Origin: Gonocerus acuteangulatus | Lineage: Eukaryota > Arthropoda > Insecta > Hemiptera > Coreidae | Assembly (NCBI GenBank): GCA_946811695.1 | Contig: OX328125.1 | Location: forward strand, 98,694,574-98,758,573 | Direction: 5' to 3' | DNA length: 64,000 bases | Shown here: positions 12,050 through 23,570 of the stretch, in pieces | Numbering within the stretch: the stretch's first letter is position 1 | Layout: each line of letters starts with the position of its first letter | Notes under the pieces: generated by a model | Databases searched by the model: none | Told to the model about the DNA's origin: nothing | The model's input: the letters and a program-made list of their open reading frames with translations, nothing else | Program-made: the position numbers and the translations under genes

Positions 12050-13670
12050 ACGGAATACAAACCAAGCCAAATTTAACACAAACCTGTAGTCTAGGTGAAT
12101 GTGAAAACATTCATGGGCGATGGCAATAAATATTCGTTAATGTTCCATCGGCCGAGTTAACTCGTTCATGGGAAAAATCGTAACGACATCAGATATCTCG
12201 AGAAAGCGTTGTATAAACGGCAAAATCGTGCAAACATTACAATAATTGTTGTCCAAAATCCATCAAATCCCTTCCTACAATTCTGTATAATTTTTGTTAT
12301 GTAATGAATGCAATAAAGCTAATAATGTATGCATATTTCGGTGCTAATGTATTCATTTAAAAACAACTCCTAATTCGAGGCAATTTTCGAATTACACGAG
12401 AAATCCCCGGGACCGTAATCAAATGATTTATCAGACGGTTCATTTCTCTGCTCACACCATTCCCAAGGTAGTGATTAGTTCTGAAGATAATCATATTCAT
12501 CGGATCGTTGCAGAATCCTGAGGACGCTAGGCATTCCTCAAGGACGCCTCATGAGCCCCATCTACCTGGACGGAGGAGGTAGAATTGAGGGAATTGGAAA
12601 GGGGGATAGCCGCGCGCTAAGGATGTATATGACACCTAATAATTTCGTATGTTCCCGAGGGCGTCAGAACATTAACGGGAGGAGTGAGGTGAGGATGATA
12701 AGTCTCTCTTCGAAGGTTCTTTTTAATTAAAGGCGTGATGATTTTGATGCTCCGAGCTGCAGGGGTCGTTGAGATTTAATATGGTACGCTACCTTCATCA
12801 CGAAGTCCTGGGCAGTCTGATTGAAATCATCAAACTATCATGGACCTGATGTAGAAAAACGGGATTCGGATTCATAATCCATTCTCACAGAGCCTAGCGA
12901 TGAGCGACTGACATTGTTAACACGTTGGCTGCGTTACGGGACAAATAGATTCCGCACTGCACACTCTAGTATGTGCAGTAGAAAAAATTGGACAATTACT
13001 CAACATTGCACAACAAACTGTCTTTTGTACTTAAAATTTCTAAAAAAACCCACTATACTTCACTTTTAAATGCCAACCTAACTTTCCATTTGTAAATGTT
13101 TACAAGCATTATGTTGGAAAAATACATGCGGGCCATATGTGTAAAAAAGTCTACATTTTTCGTCACGCATCCAGCGTGTTGAACTAATATTTCCTTTGGA
13201 CCGTAATAATCGGAATTTGGAAATTCAAAAACACTAAGATAGGTTGTGTAATTCGTGCAACAAAACATTGCTTCTTTTGCCTAAATTCACTCAAAACCAT
13301 TGTAGCACATAAAGTTTTGTCAAAGGATAGAGATAATGAATGCAGGAGGAGAACCAGCAATGAAAACAGAGTTACTTCTTAAATTGCTGGCGTCAGCAGG
13401 CTATTACCGATAAAAAAAAGAGTGAACTGATTATGTCTCTAAGCGAATTTCTATATACTCTGAGAAATGTGTTCACCATGAGCACCTCTTATGACCTTCA
13501 TTTGCGATCCCGTAGTATGATGTAGGAATTCTCTGCAATATGCAGAAATGCTGAAAAATTCCTAATTAACTAAAAGAAATCTGAAACTTTAAGAAATTTT
13601 ATCATAAATCATTTCATAAAACAAAACTATTTAAACAATAAAATTACGATTACTAAATGAAGGGTATTAA
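12050..13670. other. no supported gene
   Basis: No element ends or coding motifs recognised. The frame at 13053-13268 (minus, 71 codons) has no recognisable domain. Confidence 0.4.
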
Positions 13671-13677
13671 TTAATTA

Positions 13678-13938
13678 TACCAAACAGGTGAAGAATAACC
13701 CTTCAAAAATGTTTCAAACTTTACATTTATTCCTCCATCACAACGTTTCGGACACACAGGTCCATCCTCAGGCAATCATGTCCTGTTCATTACTATAGTT
13801 ACACTAAAACAGTCATGCAATAAATAAACATGATTCCTGTAAGGAACAAAGTCAAATTACACCTACATCAATTAAACACTCATTATCACAGCTGTGATAA
13901 TTTTTTTTCAAGGGTTATTCTTCACCTGTTTGGTATTA
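13678..13938 (-). mobile_element. small foldback PLE-like element with hammerhead-like core
   Basis: About 27-bp inverted arms ('accaaacaggtgaagaataa' and its reverse complement near 13914-13935) enclose 260 bp. On the minus strand at 13741-13771 there is CTGAGGA-T-GGAC-CTGTGT-GTCC-GAAACGTTG: a hammerhead-like core with a perfectly paired 4-bp helix. Flanks share a possible 'attata' TSD. No coding sequence remains. Confidence 0.6.
13741..13771 (-). ncRNA. hammerhead-like ribozyme motif
   Basis: Core CTGANGA, one extra T, helix ggac/gtcc, then GAAAC-GTT. Canonical hammerheads have no base between the GA and helix II, so self-cleavage is unproven. PLE ends are known to carry hammerhead motifs. 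Confidence 0.5.
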
Positions 13939-13939
13939 T

Positions 13940-14860
13940 AAACAATAAAATTTAATGTTTTAAACATTGAAGTCGGAGTCCGTACGTGTATCGCGCTTAA
14001 CTACAACACCGGTCGAGTGCAAACCATGGTTAAAAGAAAGGATATTTTCCAAACAACACGGAAGAACTTGTACATTTAACTATGTTATTAAGAACCATAT
14101 TAAAAAGAAAATTAAATAAAAAAAAAAAATTATACGACAGTGAAGGGTTTTATGATAAGAAAAATATCTCCTCTCGAAATATCTGCCCTACCATGTGAAA
14201 TTATCGAATATGAAAATCGGTACTTTTCAAGAGAGCAAGCTGATGATTCCAAAATCAGTGCCTTTACAAAAGGACAATTTTACTTATTTTGTGTATGTAT
14301 ATTGTTAACCATTTTAAGGTGATATTATGGAAAAACTAATTACTGTTTTTTAATAACCAAAAACTCATATTCGTGAGTTAGCATCTTGGTGCTAATAAGT
14401 GATTTTTCTTAGGCCGCCGTTTCAGATTGTCGAATGTGGTATTTTCGATAGCTTCCTGATTCCGATTGACTAAATGTATAAATTCAAACTAACGAATGTG
14501 AGTGATTCGACATTATGCATTGTACTAATTCTGTAGTATTAGTGATATCTACAAATCAAAGTAACGAATATACCATTTTCGTTAGTTTGCCAAGTCAGTT
14601 TTTGCGATTATCAAATTTGAATAAGAAGATTTTTCATATTCGATTGACATGCTAGGGACGATAAAGTAAATTCCACAGATACCATCTTCCATTATATTCA
14701 GTGATGTCCAATGTTTATTGATATGAAGCGTTAATGCGGCATCGACATAAGTAGGAATCCCAAGCACCCAAAGAGAGGAACGGGTGTGTGGAGTGGGTGA
14801 GGTGGAACAGGTGGTGGTGACTCGGAGGGGAAGAGATCAATTTGCCTGATAGGATCAGTT
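13940..14860. other. no supported gene
   Basis: AT-rich sequence. Frames at 14140-14322 and 14582-14767 have no recognisable domains. Confidence 0.4.
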
Positions 14861-14864
14861 CTCA

Positions 14865-15010
14865 CTCAGTTCACTCAGTGTAAACACGGGATTTACCACT
14901 CTCTGATCATTAGGTAACAGTAATGGTAGGCAGTAGCCGTTTAAAACCGTGCTAGTACATACAGATAGGTTACCAGCTCGTGTGTAAAAACGGTGTTAAT
15001 TAGTAGTTAC
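14865..15010 (+). repeat. outlying unit of degenerate 125-bp tandem repeat
   Basis: Shares 'gtaaacacgg', 'tgatcattaggta', 'aaaaccgt' and 'cagataggttac' with the array at 16615-16960, which lies just across the LINE insertion. Confidence 0.55.
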
Positions 15011-15439
15011 TAGTTCCTGCAGTACTGGATTGCTTGGTGAAAAACGTGATTGACTACATAGGCACACAAAATAAAAAAAGTGGTATTTTCCAAAGACACC
15101 ATACATATATCGTTATGTATTTCGACAAGCGATCCTAAATAGACATAATAATAATATTTCGATTATGTTTTTCCTAAATAGACATAATTGTCCGTGAAAT
15201 TACCTTGATTTTGCGCCGATGGGGTGAAACAGACCTCGGATTCGAATGCGACCTCGGCGACCCTCAAAACCATGGAAGCTCTAGTTATTTTTTCATACGA
15301 AATTTGACTTTCAAATGCCTTTAAACCTCACGTGCTGGGATCAAACGGACTTCGGAATCGGATTCAGCGTTTCGAAATACATAGAAATATATGTATGGCG
15401 TCTTTGGAACAGACCATTTTTTTTAAATTTTGTGTGCCT

Positions 15440-15452
15440 GTGCAATATATCT
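15440..15452. repeat. target site duplication, left copy
   Basis: 'gtgcaatatatct' occurs here and at 16597-16609, directly bounding the truncated LINE. Confidence 0.85.
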
Positions 15453-16596
15453 GGACTACTTGAAAGGAGCAGAGAATATAATATCACTACCCATCACCTT
15501 TTCATAGACTTCAAAAGCGCCGATGATAGCGTTGATAGGGGCAAATGGAAGAGCTAAATATCCCCAAAAAACTGATTCGCATGTGTAAGGTAACAATGGA
15601 TGGAGTGGAGTGCATGATCAGTGTGCAGACTGGTATTAGCCAATCCTTGGTTTCTGGGAAAGGTCTGAGACAGGGTGATGCTTTGGCATGTATGCTGTTC
15701 AACCTGGGTCTTGAAAAAGCTGTACGGGATTCAGGCATTCAAATAAACGGGACTTCAATCTCGAATCTTCAATAGAGCTGTCCAGCTACTGGGTTTCGCA
15801 GATGATGTAGATATAGTTGGGAGAACCCTTGCTGATGTGCAGGCAGCATTTCAAGCTTAGGACCAAGCTGCAAGGAGGTTGGGCCTAGAAATTAATGTTT
15901 CCAACACTAAATTCATGGTAATGGGGCAGGAAGCACAGCCAGGGGAAAATGTAAAATTTGGCTCCTACTCATTTGGGAAAGTCAAAGAATTAACACCTTG
16001 GCTGCAATGTAAACATAGCCAATAGCATAACAGACGAGATAAAATCTAGGATTATTAAATCCACTCGCTGTTTTTTTGGCTTCAGGAGTCTTCTCAGGAG
16101 TAGAGTAATAAATAGGCCAACATAAATGTTGATTTATAAAACCCTCATACGACCAGTGTTGACATACGGCTCAGAGACATGGACCATCTCCAAAATGGAT
16201 GAGCAGGCACTCCTAATTCACGAAAGAAGGATACTGCAATCCATTTTGGGGGAGTATGCGATGGCCGGACATGGAGAAAAGGACTACCCTGGAGGTGTAT
16301 GAGGCTTATAAAGAAAAAAATGTTGTCCATTTCATCCGGGTGGGAAGACTCCGAAGGGCCGGTCATGTGGCTCGAATGGATCCAGGAGAACTGCCAGGGA
16401 AGACAATAGAAGAAGTGCTCCATGGAAGCAGAAGACGTGGGAGGCTGAAGCTCCGTTGGAAGGATGGAGTTGCTCGTGATGCTAGGACCCTATTAGGCGT
16501 ACAGATCGGGTTGCTGCACAAGATCGGGACAGCTGACGGAAGCTGATTCAGGAGGCCCTGACCTAGCAATGGGTTGTGCGCCAGTTAAGTAAGTAA
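15453..16596 (+). pseudogene. 5'-truncated non-LTR retrotransposon (RT palm and C-terminus), broken
   Basis: Encodes part of a LINE reverse transcriptase. 15465-15535 gives THHLFIDFKSADDSVDR (RT block A, usually FKAAYDS; here the Y is D). 15545-15775 gives GKGLRQGDALACMLFN (block B'). In a shifted frame near 15783-15815 there is LLGFADDVDIVGR, so the FADD catalytic box is intact. Downstream, 'TLIRPVLTYGSETWT' (about 16140) and the C-terminal 'RLRRAGHVARMD' with a basic GRLKLRWKDGV (16340-16480) complete the usual order. Frameshifts and stop codons (for example TAG near 15858, TAA near 16124) prevent one continuous frame. It ends with a TAAG microsatellite and is flanked by a 13-bp TSD, so it is a genuine 5'-truncated insertion. 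The clade is probably RTE/CR1-like; I cannot place it firmly. Confidence 0.85.
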
Positions 16597-16609
16597 GTGC
16601 AATATATCT
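16597..16609. repeat. target site duplication, right copy
   Basis: Second copy of the 13-bp 'gtgcaatatatct', directly after the TAAG tail of the LINE. Confidence 0.85.
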
Positions 16610-16614
16610 TGTCA

Positions 16615-16960
16615 ATGCTGTTGCAATGATAGGCATTCAATGTATAAAAGCGTTCTAATACATGTTTGTAGGTTACTAGTTAATGCAGTGTGTGTGACTT
16701 GTACTCTGTAAATACGGAATATGCCACTGTCTGTTCGTAGGTAGTAGCAATGATAGTCAGAAGTCGTATAAAACCGTGGTAATACATATACATAGATAGG
16801 TTACTGATTGATGTAGTGCTAGAGACGTGATCCGTGTAAACACAGGAATTAGTACTTTCTGGTCATTAGGTGGCTGCAATGATAGTCGCCGTACAAAACC
16901 GTATTAATACATGAAGATATGTTACTACCTCATATAGTGCTTGATCTGTGTAGCTGCACA
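16615..16960 (+). repeat. degenerate tandem repeat, period 124-129 bp
   Basis: The landmark 'caatgatag' recurs at 16624, 16748 and 16877, each followed by 'taaaaccgtgntaataca' and 'aggttact'. About 2.8 units, plus an older unit left of the LINE at 14865. Confidence 0.7.
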
Positions 16961-17950
16961 GAAAGGCTGCCACCGTAAACACCCGTGCCAAAAGAATGAG
17001 ACGGTCACTAGCTAATGTTTACAAGACCATTTAATCTGTACAAATAAGTGCCAATTGATATTGTGCAGATGGAAGTATGCTTTTGGTAAAATACGGTATT
17101 TACTATTTTGGACAAAGATGAATGTAACTTGGAGAGTTGGTCAGCAGTCAACAATTAACACTTCCCTCGTGAGATAATAAAATCCATCCAGCCCTTTGCT
17201 TTGTGATTAAAGCGTCGTTTCGGATCAGCCAATCCCATTCTTCAGACGTTCTTAATGACGAGGTGTTGTGTTGGATAATTAATTCGGAAGATACCAGCCA
17301 GTTATTGGTTTAAACCAACGCCTCTAAGAGCAATAAGTTAAACAACCCTAGAGTTATTTACTCCCTGCCCATCCTCTTCACAAATGAAGGTCCGAGAAAA
17401 CCCCCATTTAATGGTCTCCCAATACCAACTAACGGATACGAACGACGACTGATTTACGCGCCTCGGGGCGAACTTATGTGATCAAGAGCCCCTAGTAAGA
17501 ATGAGCGAGAGAGTTAGTGTACACGAGAGAGAGACGATAAAGCTCAGCCATAGGCCTATTAGCCGATGAGCGATGCCCCGAAATGATAGAGGACCCCACG
17601 CACTCCAATATAGGCCTTCACTAATACGCTGGCACTTCTCTACGGGGTTTCGGACTCGCTCCTTATCCACCTTTACAGATACTTTTCATTTCTAACGTAA
17701 AGATGAATCCGTTTTAAACTACCATCCAAATAAACGGTAAGCCTATCGAGATTTCAAAAGACCTCTCAAATTGGACAATATGTAGGACTTTCAAATTTGC
17801 GTGATGCCAATAAGTAATAAAACCGAAGTATAAAGGTCTATTCACACAAATCGTCATTATCGATCCGGAAATACGGTTTCATGACGGTTCGGTGACTGAA
17901 ATGGGACTGAAGTTGCATTCACACATATTAGTCATGAAAGATCGTCAACA
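16961..17950. other. no supported gene; one diverged hammerhead-like trace
   Basis: Minus strand of 17205-17245 reads CTGAAGAATG...GGAT...ATCC-GAAACGACG, a weak relative of the hammerhead-like cores elsewhere in the window. Otherwise nothing is recognised. Confidence 0.35.
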
Positions 17951-18050
17951 AGTTCTAAACAATATTGTGATTGTGTTCTCTTGAGGTAGGCATGAGCCAC
18001 CATAGCTCCATAGCTCCTGCCTACCTCAAGAGAACACAACCATTAGAACG
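17951..18050. repeat. foldback (22-bp arms)
   Basis: 'tgtgttctcttgaggtaggc' (within 17971-17992) and its exact reverse complement (18018-18039) form 22-bp arms around a 25-nt loop. Outer 'gttcta'/'tagaac' extend the symmetry imperfectly. MITE-like or a cruciform-forming duplication; no protein. Confidence 0.75.
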
Positions 18051-19105
18051 TCTGATGAAGCCCATTAGGAGATGGGCGAAATATACCGGCCATGAAACCA
18101 TCACCGCTGGAGAAAGAAGCCGGGAAACATATTTTATATGTTATATGACTGATACCTGACGGAACTGACGGAACGAAGACGTGACGTATGAGTAGGCCTT
18201 TATGGCTCAAAAATAGTCGGAGAGCTGGTGACATATGTTTCATGGGTTTCTTTTATTTAAATTTTAACCCCCTTAAAAGTGTCTGCCTTATATATTATTC
18301 ATTGTAAAATTGCCTTAATTTTTGGATTTTGAATAAAGCTCTATTTTTGGGCAATATTTTGTGGCACCTTTCCCCTATGCGCAGCACCTGGTGTTACATG
18401 GTAAGTTTAGCCAAAAAGATTTACCTTCAAGTTCAATTTCAAGGTGCATAAAACACTTGATTAAACGTGCGTTGCCAGCTCTGGCGTATCATCAGGAGTT
18501 TATAAGTAAAATTATACAATTGGACACATTTTACACACACGTTTACTGGCATTACAAGTCAACTGAAGAAGTGACAAGGATCTACTGGTGCTTGGAGCAA
18601 CGAATATGGAGAAGTGTATTGAATGTGATGGGAATTAATTTCAGAAAATTATGTAGTTTTACTACAAAACCTTTGCATGGGTATTATCTGATATAATCAT
18701 TTTATATAATCTTTGTTGTTGTGACCAATCTGTCAAAATATGTTTTACAGTTTTAATTGCAATTTCCACCAACTGCATATAAAACATATGGTTTGTATGA
18801 CATATTCTTGCAATGATTTGAGACGAAAAGTACGAAGAATGATATTCACGGAGGAGAGGTTAATATCCCATGCTGGAAAACAATGACTGGAAGCATTAAA
18901 TAGTCCATCAAGATAAGGAGATTATTCTAGTTTAATGGTCAGGGGCGTTAGGGATCTCCCATTATACACAACACCTCCCGGTGTAGCTTCTGAGGAGGGA
19001 GTGTTTGAATCTCTGGTCTAGGAAAACCTTTGGTGGTGTAAGATATCTGGTGGACTTACAATATGTGAGGAAGCGACTTATATGACGCGACAAGATCTAG
19101 GAATT
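18051..19105. other. no supported gene; one unrecognised 111-codon frame
   Basis: 18361-18696 (plus) is open for 111 codons with a fairly protein-like composition (Leu, Ile, Lys, His; no low-complexity). I find no domain, splice context or repeat match in this window. It may be part of an unrecognised element or an exon. Confidence 0.3.
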
Positions 19106-19530
19106 GCTCTCATTTTGGAGAGGAGTGTTCTTTAAGGAAGTAACTAGAAAGGAGATGGAACACTTTTGGGGTAGCAACATCTATGATACGGCAATACCTC
19201 TTGTAAGGTAACTTATATCCAGATACAACAGATTTGAAGAGGCAAGTTCTTTAGGGAAGAAACTAAAATGGAGTGGCAACACTTTTGGGGTAGCAACATC
19301 TATGCTAAGGTAATACGATTTGGAAAGTAACTTATATTAAGATAGAACAAATTTGGAGAGGCGTATTCTTTAAGGATAAAACATAAATGGAGGGGCAAGA
19401 CTTTTGCAGGTACAACATCTATTTTAAGGCAATGCCTTTGAGAAGGGACCGTGTATTAAGATTCAAGACATTTGGAGAGGCATGCTTTTTAGGGATGGAA
19501 CATATATGGAGAGGCAAGAAATATCCAATG
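19106..19530 (+). repeat. tandem repeat, period about 119-120 bp
   Basis: 'tttaaggaag/tttagggaag' recurs at about 19131, 19249, 19369 and 19488. Units share 'tttggagaggc', 'acttttggggtagcaacatc' and 'gtaacttatattaaga'. About 3.4 copies, diverged by roughly 15-25% by eye. Confidence 0.8.
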
Positions 19531-20036
19531 AACTCCAGTTTGTTTTATTTTTTTAACCTAGAATATCTGTAGATTAGGCTTGAGTGCGGGATCTTAGCCT
19601 AAATCTGTGAGAAGTCAACCTCTAATAATCACTCTTAAAAGAAAGTTTTATGGCCGTAAAACGAAAGAGGATGTAATTGTACTATTTTGTAAGGAATGAC
19701 TTAATCTATTCAGAAAGTGCTTTCGTGCTATTTACTAAAATATTGGTTCACATTCTATTTAAAATCCGGTATAATGATGATGAAACCTAAGGCTCGAAAC
19801 CCCTCTGCAGTAGATGCTCCACGCCAAGGTACAGAACTCTATTGATAACGCCTTTTTCTGATTGCACTCAGTTTACTGTTCATAAAGCAGAGATAAACGT
19901 CAATCATTTCTGAAGCTATATCACGAATAGCGACGAAGGGTGTGAAAATGCTCCATCATTAAGCCTATTTACTGAAATTTTGGACAAAATTCTTTATAAA
20001 ATATAAAAAGAGCACAAATTCTGGGCTAATGTTCTT

Positions 20037-20039
20037 CTT

Positions 20040-20079
<40 letters not shown>

Positions 20080-20090
20080 CTTTTTTTTTT
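20037..20090. repeat. poly-T tract with CTT interruptions
   Basis: Near-pure T run of about 54 nt. It could be the reverse-complement tail of a minus-strand retroposon extending to the left, but no body was recognised. Confidence 0.8.
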
Positions 20091-20264
20091 GAGATCTTAC
20101 TCAGAGGTTGCTCAATTATTATAGCACAATTCTTCTGAATTACCAATATGATTTGGCGATTCTGGTAATGAAGGTTTGGGAAAAAGGTCTCTACCAGATT
20201 CGTATGCAAGACGTGCTCCAAGACAACAAGACCTCAACTCCAGCCAAAGTGACAGGAGACTTCC

Positions 20265-20493
20265 TCCATGAGAATTGTCCACACAAGACTAACTAAAGAG
20301 TATTGGACTTTACAAACCAATTAGTGATGTATGTAATAGAGACTTTACAGTAAAACATCTACTTACAGAACGCAGAAGACGACAGAAACTACATATTCCA
20401 AATGACTTGAAGGACTTATTGAAAGACAGCAGTCAGGTCATAAACACAATATTCTCCTACTTACACAACAATAAACTATACAATCTCATTTGA
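20265..20493 (+). pseudogene. LINE 3' coding relic (C-terminus after RNase H)
   Basis: Two frames side by side give RIVHTRLTKEYW and then CNRDFTVKHLLTE...IPNDLKDLL...INTIFSYLHNNKLYNLI, ending at a TGA at 20491-20493. This matches in order the C-terminus of the LINE at 30914-31768 (GHTRLTHSHL, CNRCN...VVHIFEECP), so it is a relic of the same I-superfamily type. One frameshift separates the two parts, and the first zinc-knuckle cysteine region is degraded. Confidence 0.6.
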
Positions 20494-20499
20494 AGACAT

Positions 20500-21180
20500 C
20501 TGCTGATGATTATGGGAATAAGGGAATGTTCATGAAAATCCTGATCAACAGGTGGCACCTTGGAAGAGTGAAATCGCCATAGGAGCGAACGGCTTATAAA
20601 TAAATATTATTAGGAGGACTGGCAATATCATGTATTCTCTAAAATTAAATTACCGATATTTTATGGGTAAAAACATCCATTTTGTTGTTGTCCTCATTCA
20701 TCGGCCATGATTGTGTTTAAGCGATCCGGAGGCGAGGCTGTTGCTCTGAGGGTGTCTATTTAGAAGGCGCGAGCAGATTTATACCCTTGTAACGGATAGG
20801 CCAAGCTTATGGTAATGATGCCTTATCTTAGGTATTAGCATTGGACTACATCATAGGACAACGCCACCCCCGCAATGTCCTTTTTCCGCTGGTAAACTCC
20901 CCTTGTAATCAGTCTTCTTATTCCGGGCATAACTTATGTCTTGTTGAGAAATTAAACCTGCTCAGGCAGAAAGTTGGAACAGCTTGCAGAAAAGCGACTA
21001 TTTACCGTTATCCATTTATAAGTACCCCCTGTTAATCTATTCTAAGGGATTTTTATTTTATGATGATTGCACATAACGCCAAAAAGCTACTCCTCTTCAT
21101 TTATTAAGACTGCGTTAAACCGAATGTAATAGATAACTTACAGAAGAAAATCACTATAATGGAGTTTGGGCATCTTTTGG
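20500..21180. other. no supported gene
   Basis: No coding or repeat signal recognised apart from the LINE 3' flank at the left. Confidence 0.35.
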
Positions 21181-21189
21181 CCAGTTGTA

Positions 21190-21440
21190 AAACCTATTCC
21201 AACCAACAGACTTGTTAAAATCTGGTAAGTACCAATATGCAAGGTATTAGTATTTAAGATTCACTGTGTAGCTCAACAGATACTAACAGTCTACAAATTA
21301 CAGTCACCTACAAACGTAGTAATCTAAAAGCTACTGAAAATGTAGAAACGTCTACTATTGTACAACCATGTTAATATTCGACCATATGGGAACGTACAAG
21401 CAAATTCAAATCTAAAATATTACACCAATTTAGAATCTAA
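21190..21440 (+). repeat. degenerate array, left part
   Basis: Recurring 'ctacaaNct', 'gtaacNacctacaa' phrases resemble the sequence at 22540-23570 beyond the H2 insertion, suggesting one array split by copy B. Confidence 0.45.
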
Positions 21441-21461
21441 AGATACCTAATATCCTAAAAG

Positions 21462-22353
21462 TCCGTCACGCAGGAGCTGCATAACTAAGCACTTTCCTCA
21501 GAATTTGGGTAGCGTAGACTGCTTTCCAGAACAATTTGCTTAAAATATCCTACATAAATAAAATAAAAACATGAATAGTTCTCTTTTAATTTTGTAATGA
21601 GTAACTGATAAATTATTAATTTCCTTCCAGAGTTATGTTTACACATGGTACCTACTACACTACGTAATAAATACAAAAAACCTCATATTATCTTATTTTG
21701 ATCTAACGCAGGAACCGGATACAGTCCCTCTAGCGCTCCTTGCGGCGCCTTTGTGAACCTACGTCTGGCTGGCTTTTCTATTGAAATATATTACAAATTA
21801 AACCCCCGCTTTCCGATTGACCGATTCAGCTCATTTTTACAACACATCTTTCTCATGAGTTACCCACGAAGTATACCGCGTTTCGTTACAATACAGCAGA
21901 AATTACGACCAGTATGAGTATATTAGTAATTTGGGTCCGGAGTAAACCCCTCCTCCTGACGAACCGATTTAGTTTATTTTTACAAGACATATTTACTGTA
22001 GATTACCACTACGAATACCGAGTTTCGTCGAAATACACCAAAAATCACGGCTGGTAGTGGCGAATTGGTATTGTCGGTCCGGAGTAAACCCCCCCTCCTT
22101 ATGAACCGATTTAGTTCATTTTTATATCTCACTTTTCTCTCTATATTACCACTACGAATACCATGTTTCGATGAAATATAACAAATATTACGGCTGAAAT
22201 GGTCAAATTAGTGTTTTGGGTTCGGGGTAAACCCCCCCTTCCGATGAACCGATTTTGTTGGTTAACGAACTCGTTCAATCGTTTGCTAATTGAATGCTAT
22301 ATACCAAGTTTCGTGACGAAAAAACAAAAACTCTGGCCGCTATCGTGTTAACA

Positions 22354-22414
<61 letters not shown>

Positions 22415-22535
22415 TTTAACGGGGGTCATTTTCGCTGTCTACTAGGTAGGATCGATAAAGATTTGAAGAAATTTTTCAAAAATTCCGTGATGAGGCCAAC
22501 CTCAATAGCTACTTTCCTTCGGAGGAAAGTGCTAA
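21462..22535 (+). mobile_element. hairpin-ended non-autonomous element, H2 family copy B (Helitron-like)
   Basis: Same ends as copy A: 5' TCCGTCACGCAGGAGCTGC and 3' hairpin (22511-22530) plus GCTAA at 22531-22535. It has three of the 143-bp subrepeats (landmarks about 21967, 22103, 22247) against four in A, and (TA)n at 22357-22411. It contains a 'tgctatataccaagtttcgtga' type segment after 'gttcaatcgtttgc' that A lacks, so A carries a small deletion there. Open frames at the left end of A and B (63 codons each, minus) are conserved only because the DNA is. Confidence 0.65.
22357..22411. repeat. (TA)n microsatellite inside H2 copy B
   Basis: Pure AT dinucleotide run; same internal position as in copy A and H1. 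Confidence 0.95.
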
Positions 22536-22539
22536 AAGG

Positions 22540-23570
22540 TGCTGCCACTGTATCAAGGTGGTTTCAGCCTGCAGACTATCTACAAGCTAATGTTAGCTTA
22601 TAAGCTACAGCTAAGAAAGTGATACCATACTAGAAGATACTGCCACCGTATGTCCATATGAGAGCCTGCAAAGTACTGTCAATTTACAATATTGTGACAT
22701 CCTACTTACAGATAACCTACAAATGTATGCTAACCTACAAGGCTTACCTTAAATTAGAAGGTTCTGACCCTCTAGAACCCACCGCCAACCCCGAATATAC
22801 TACAATATATGACCATGTAACAACTTACAAGCTATCTACTTATCTTCGACCTTGTGGCAACGTACGAGCTATTGCCAATCTCCACCATTGTACAAGCCAA
22901 TGCCCATCCGAAGACTGTTGACAACCTTCTAGGAACGGATAAGCGTATACAAAGTATAATCATGTGACAATCTACAAGCCTATGTAATCTTATATGCATT
23001 ACTCCTTATGTAGTAGCTGCTACAATCTTGTTAGCTGCTGAAGGTGTTTGGTCATTTAGCAGAGCATATGCAATTGCTAAAATCTAGTTCCAACCTTAAA
23101 ACCAGTGTCTATATTTTTTTTGTCTTCCTAGAATGCGCTCTTATTGTACGACAGTGTAGCAATGTACAGGTTATTGCCCATCTTCTACCTCGTGGACATG
23201 TGTAAGCAAATGCCAAACTGTACTCTTGCCAACACATAAGCTTATGAAAACCTTCAAACTGCTACAATTGCTGTAAGGGTATTATCATTTAGCAGGAACC
23301 AAGCAATTACTAATCTGGAATTTTTTCCCAGCCAAGAAGCTACCAAAAACTTTGCAGTCTGTGTAGCCACTGCCAATGAATGACATAAGGCAACTGTCAT
23401 GCAGATGCCATTCTTCAATCCTGTTGCCACGTACAAGGAACTGCCTATAAACAATATTTTGCCAATAAACGAGCCCAACTAAATGGCTAAGTCTATGGTA
23501 AGCTACAAGCTGTTTCCTAAATAATAATGGGTATCATCTTAGGAACTCAAAGAAGAATGTTCATTTGGCA
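22540..23570 (+). repeat. degenerate tandem-like array, right part
   Basis: Loosely periodic phrases ('gtggcaacgtac', 'ctacaagc', 'aatgccNat', 'ctgttgcca') recur every 50-110 bp without exact units. No coding potential beyond an 87-codon chance frame at 22658-22921. Confidence 0.45.

Noticed and set aside
18361..18696. real exon of 111 codons
   Set aside because: Composition is plausible, but I see no splice sites in frame, no homologous domain and no second copy. Not enough for a CDS call.
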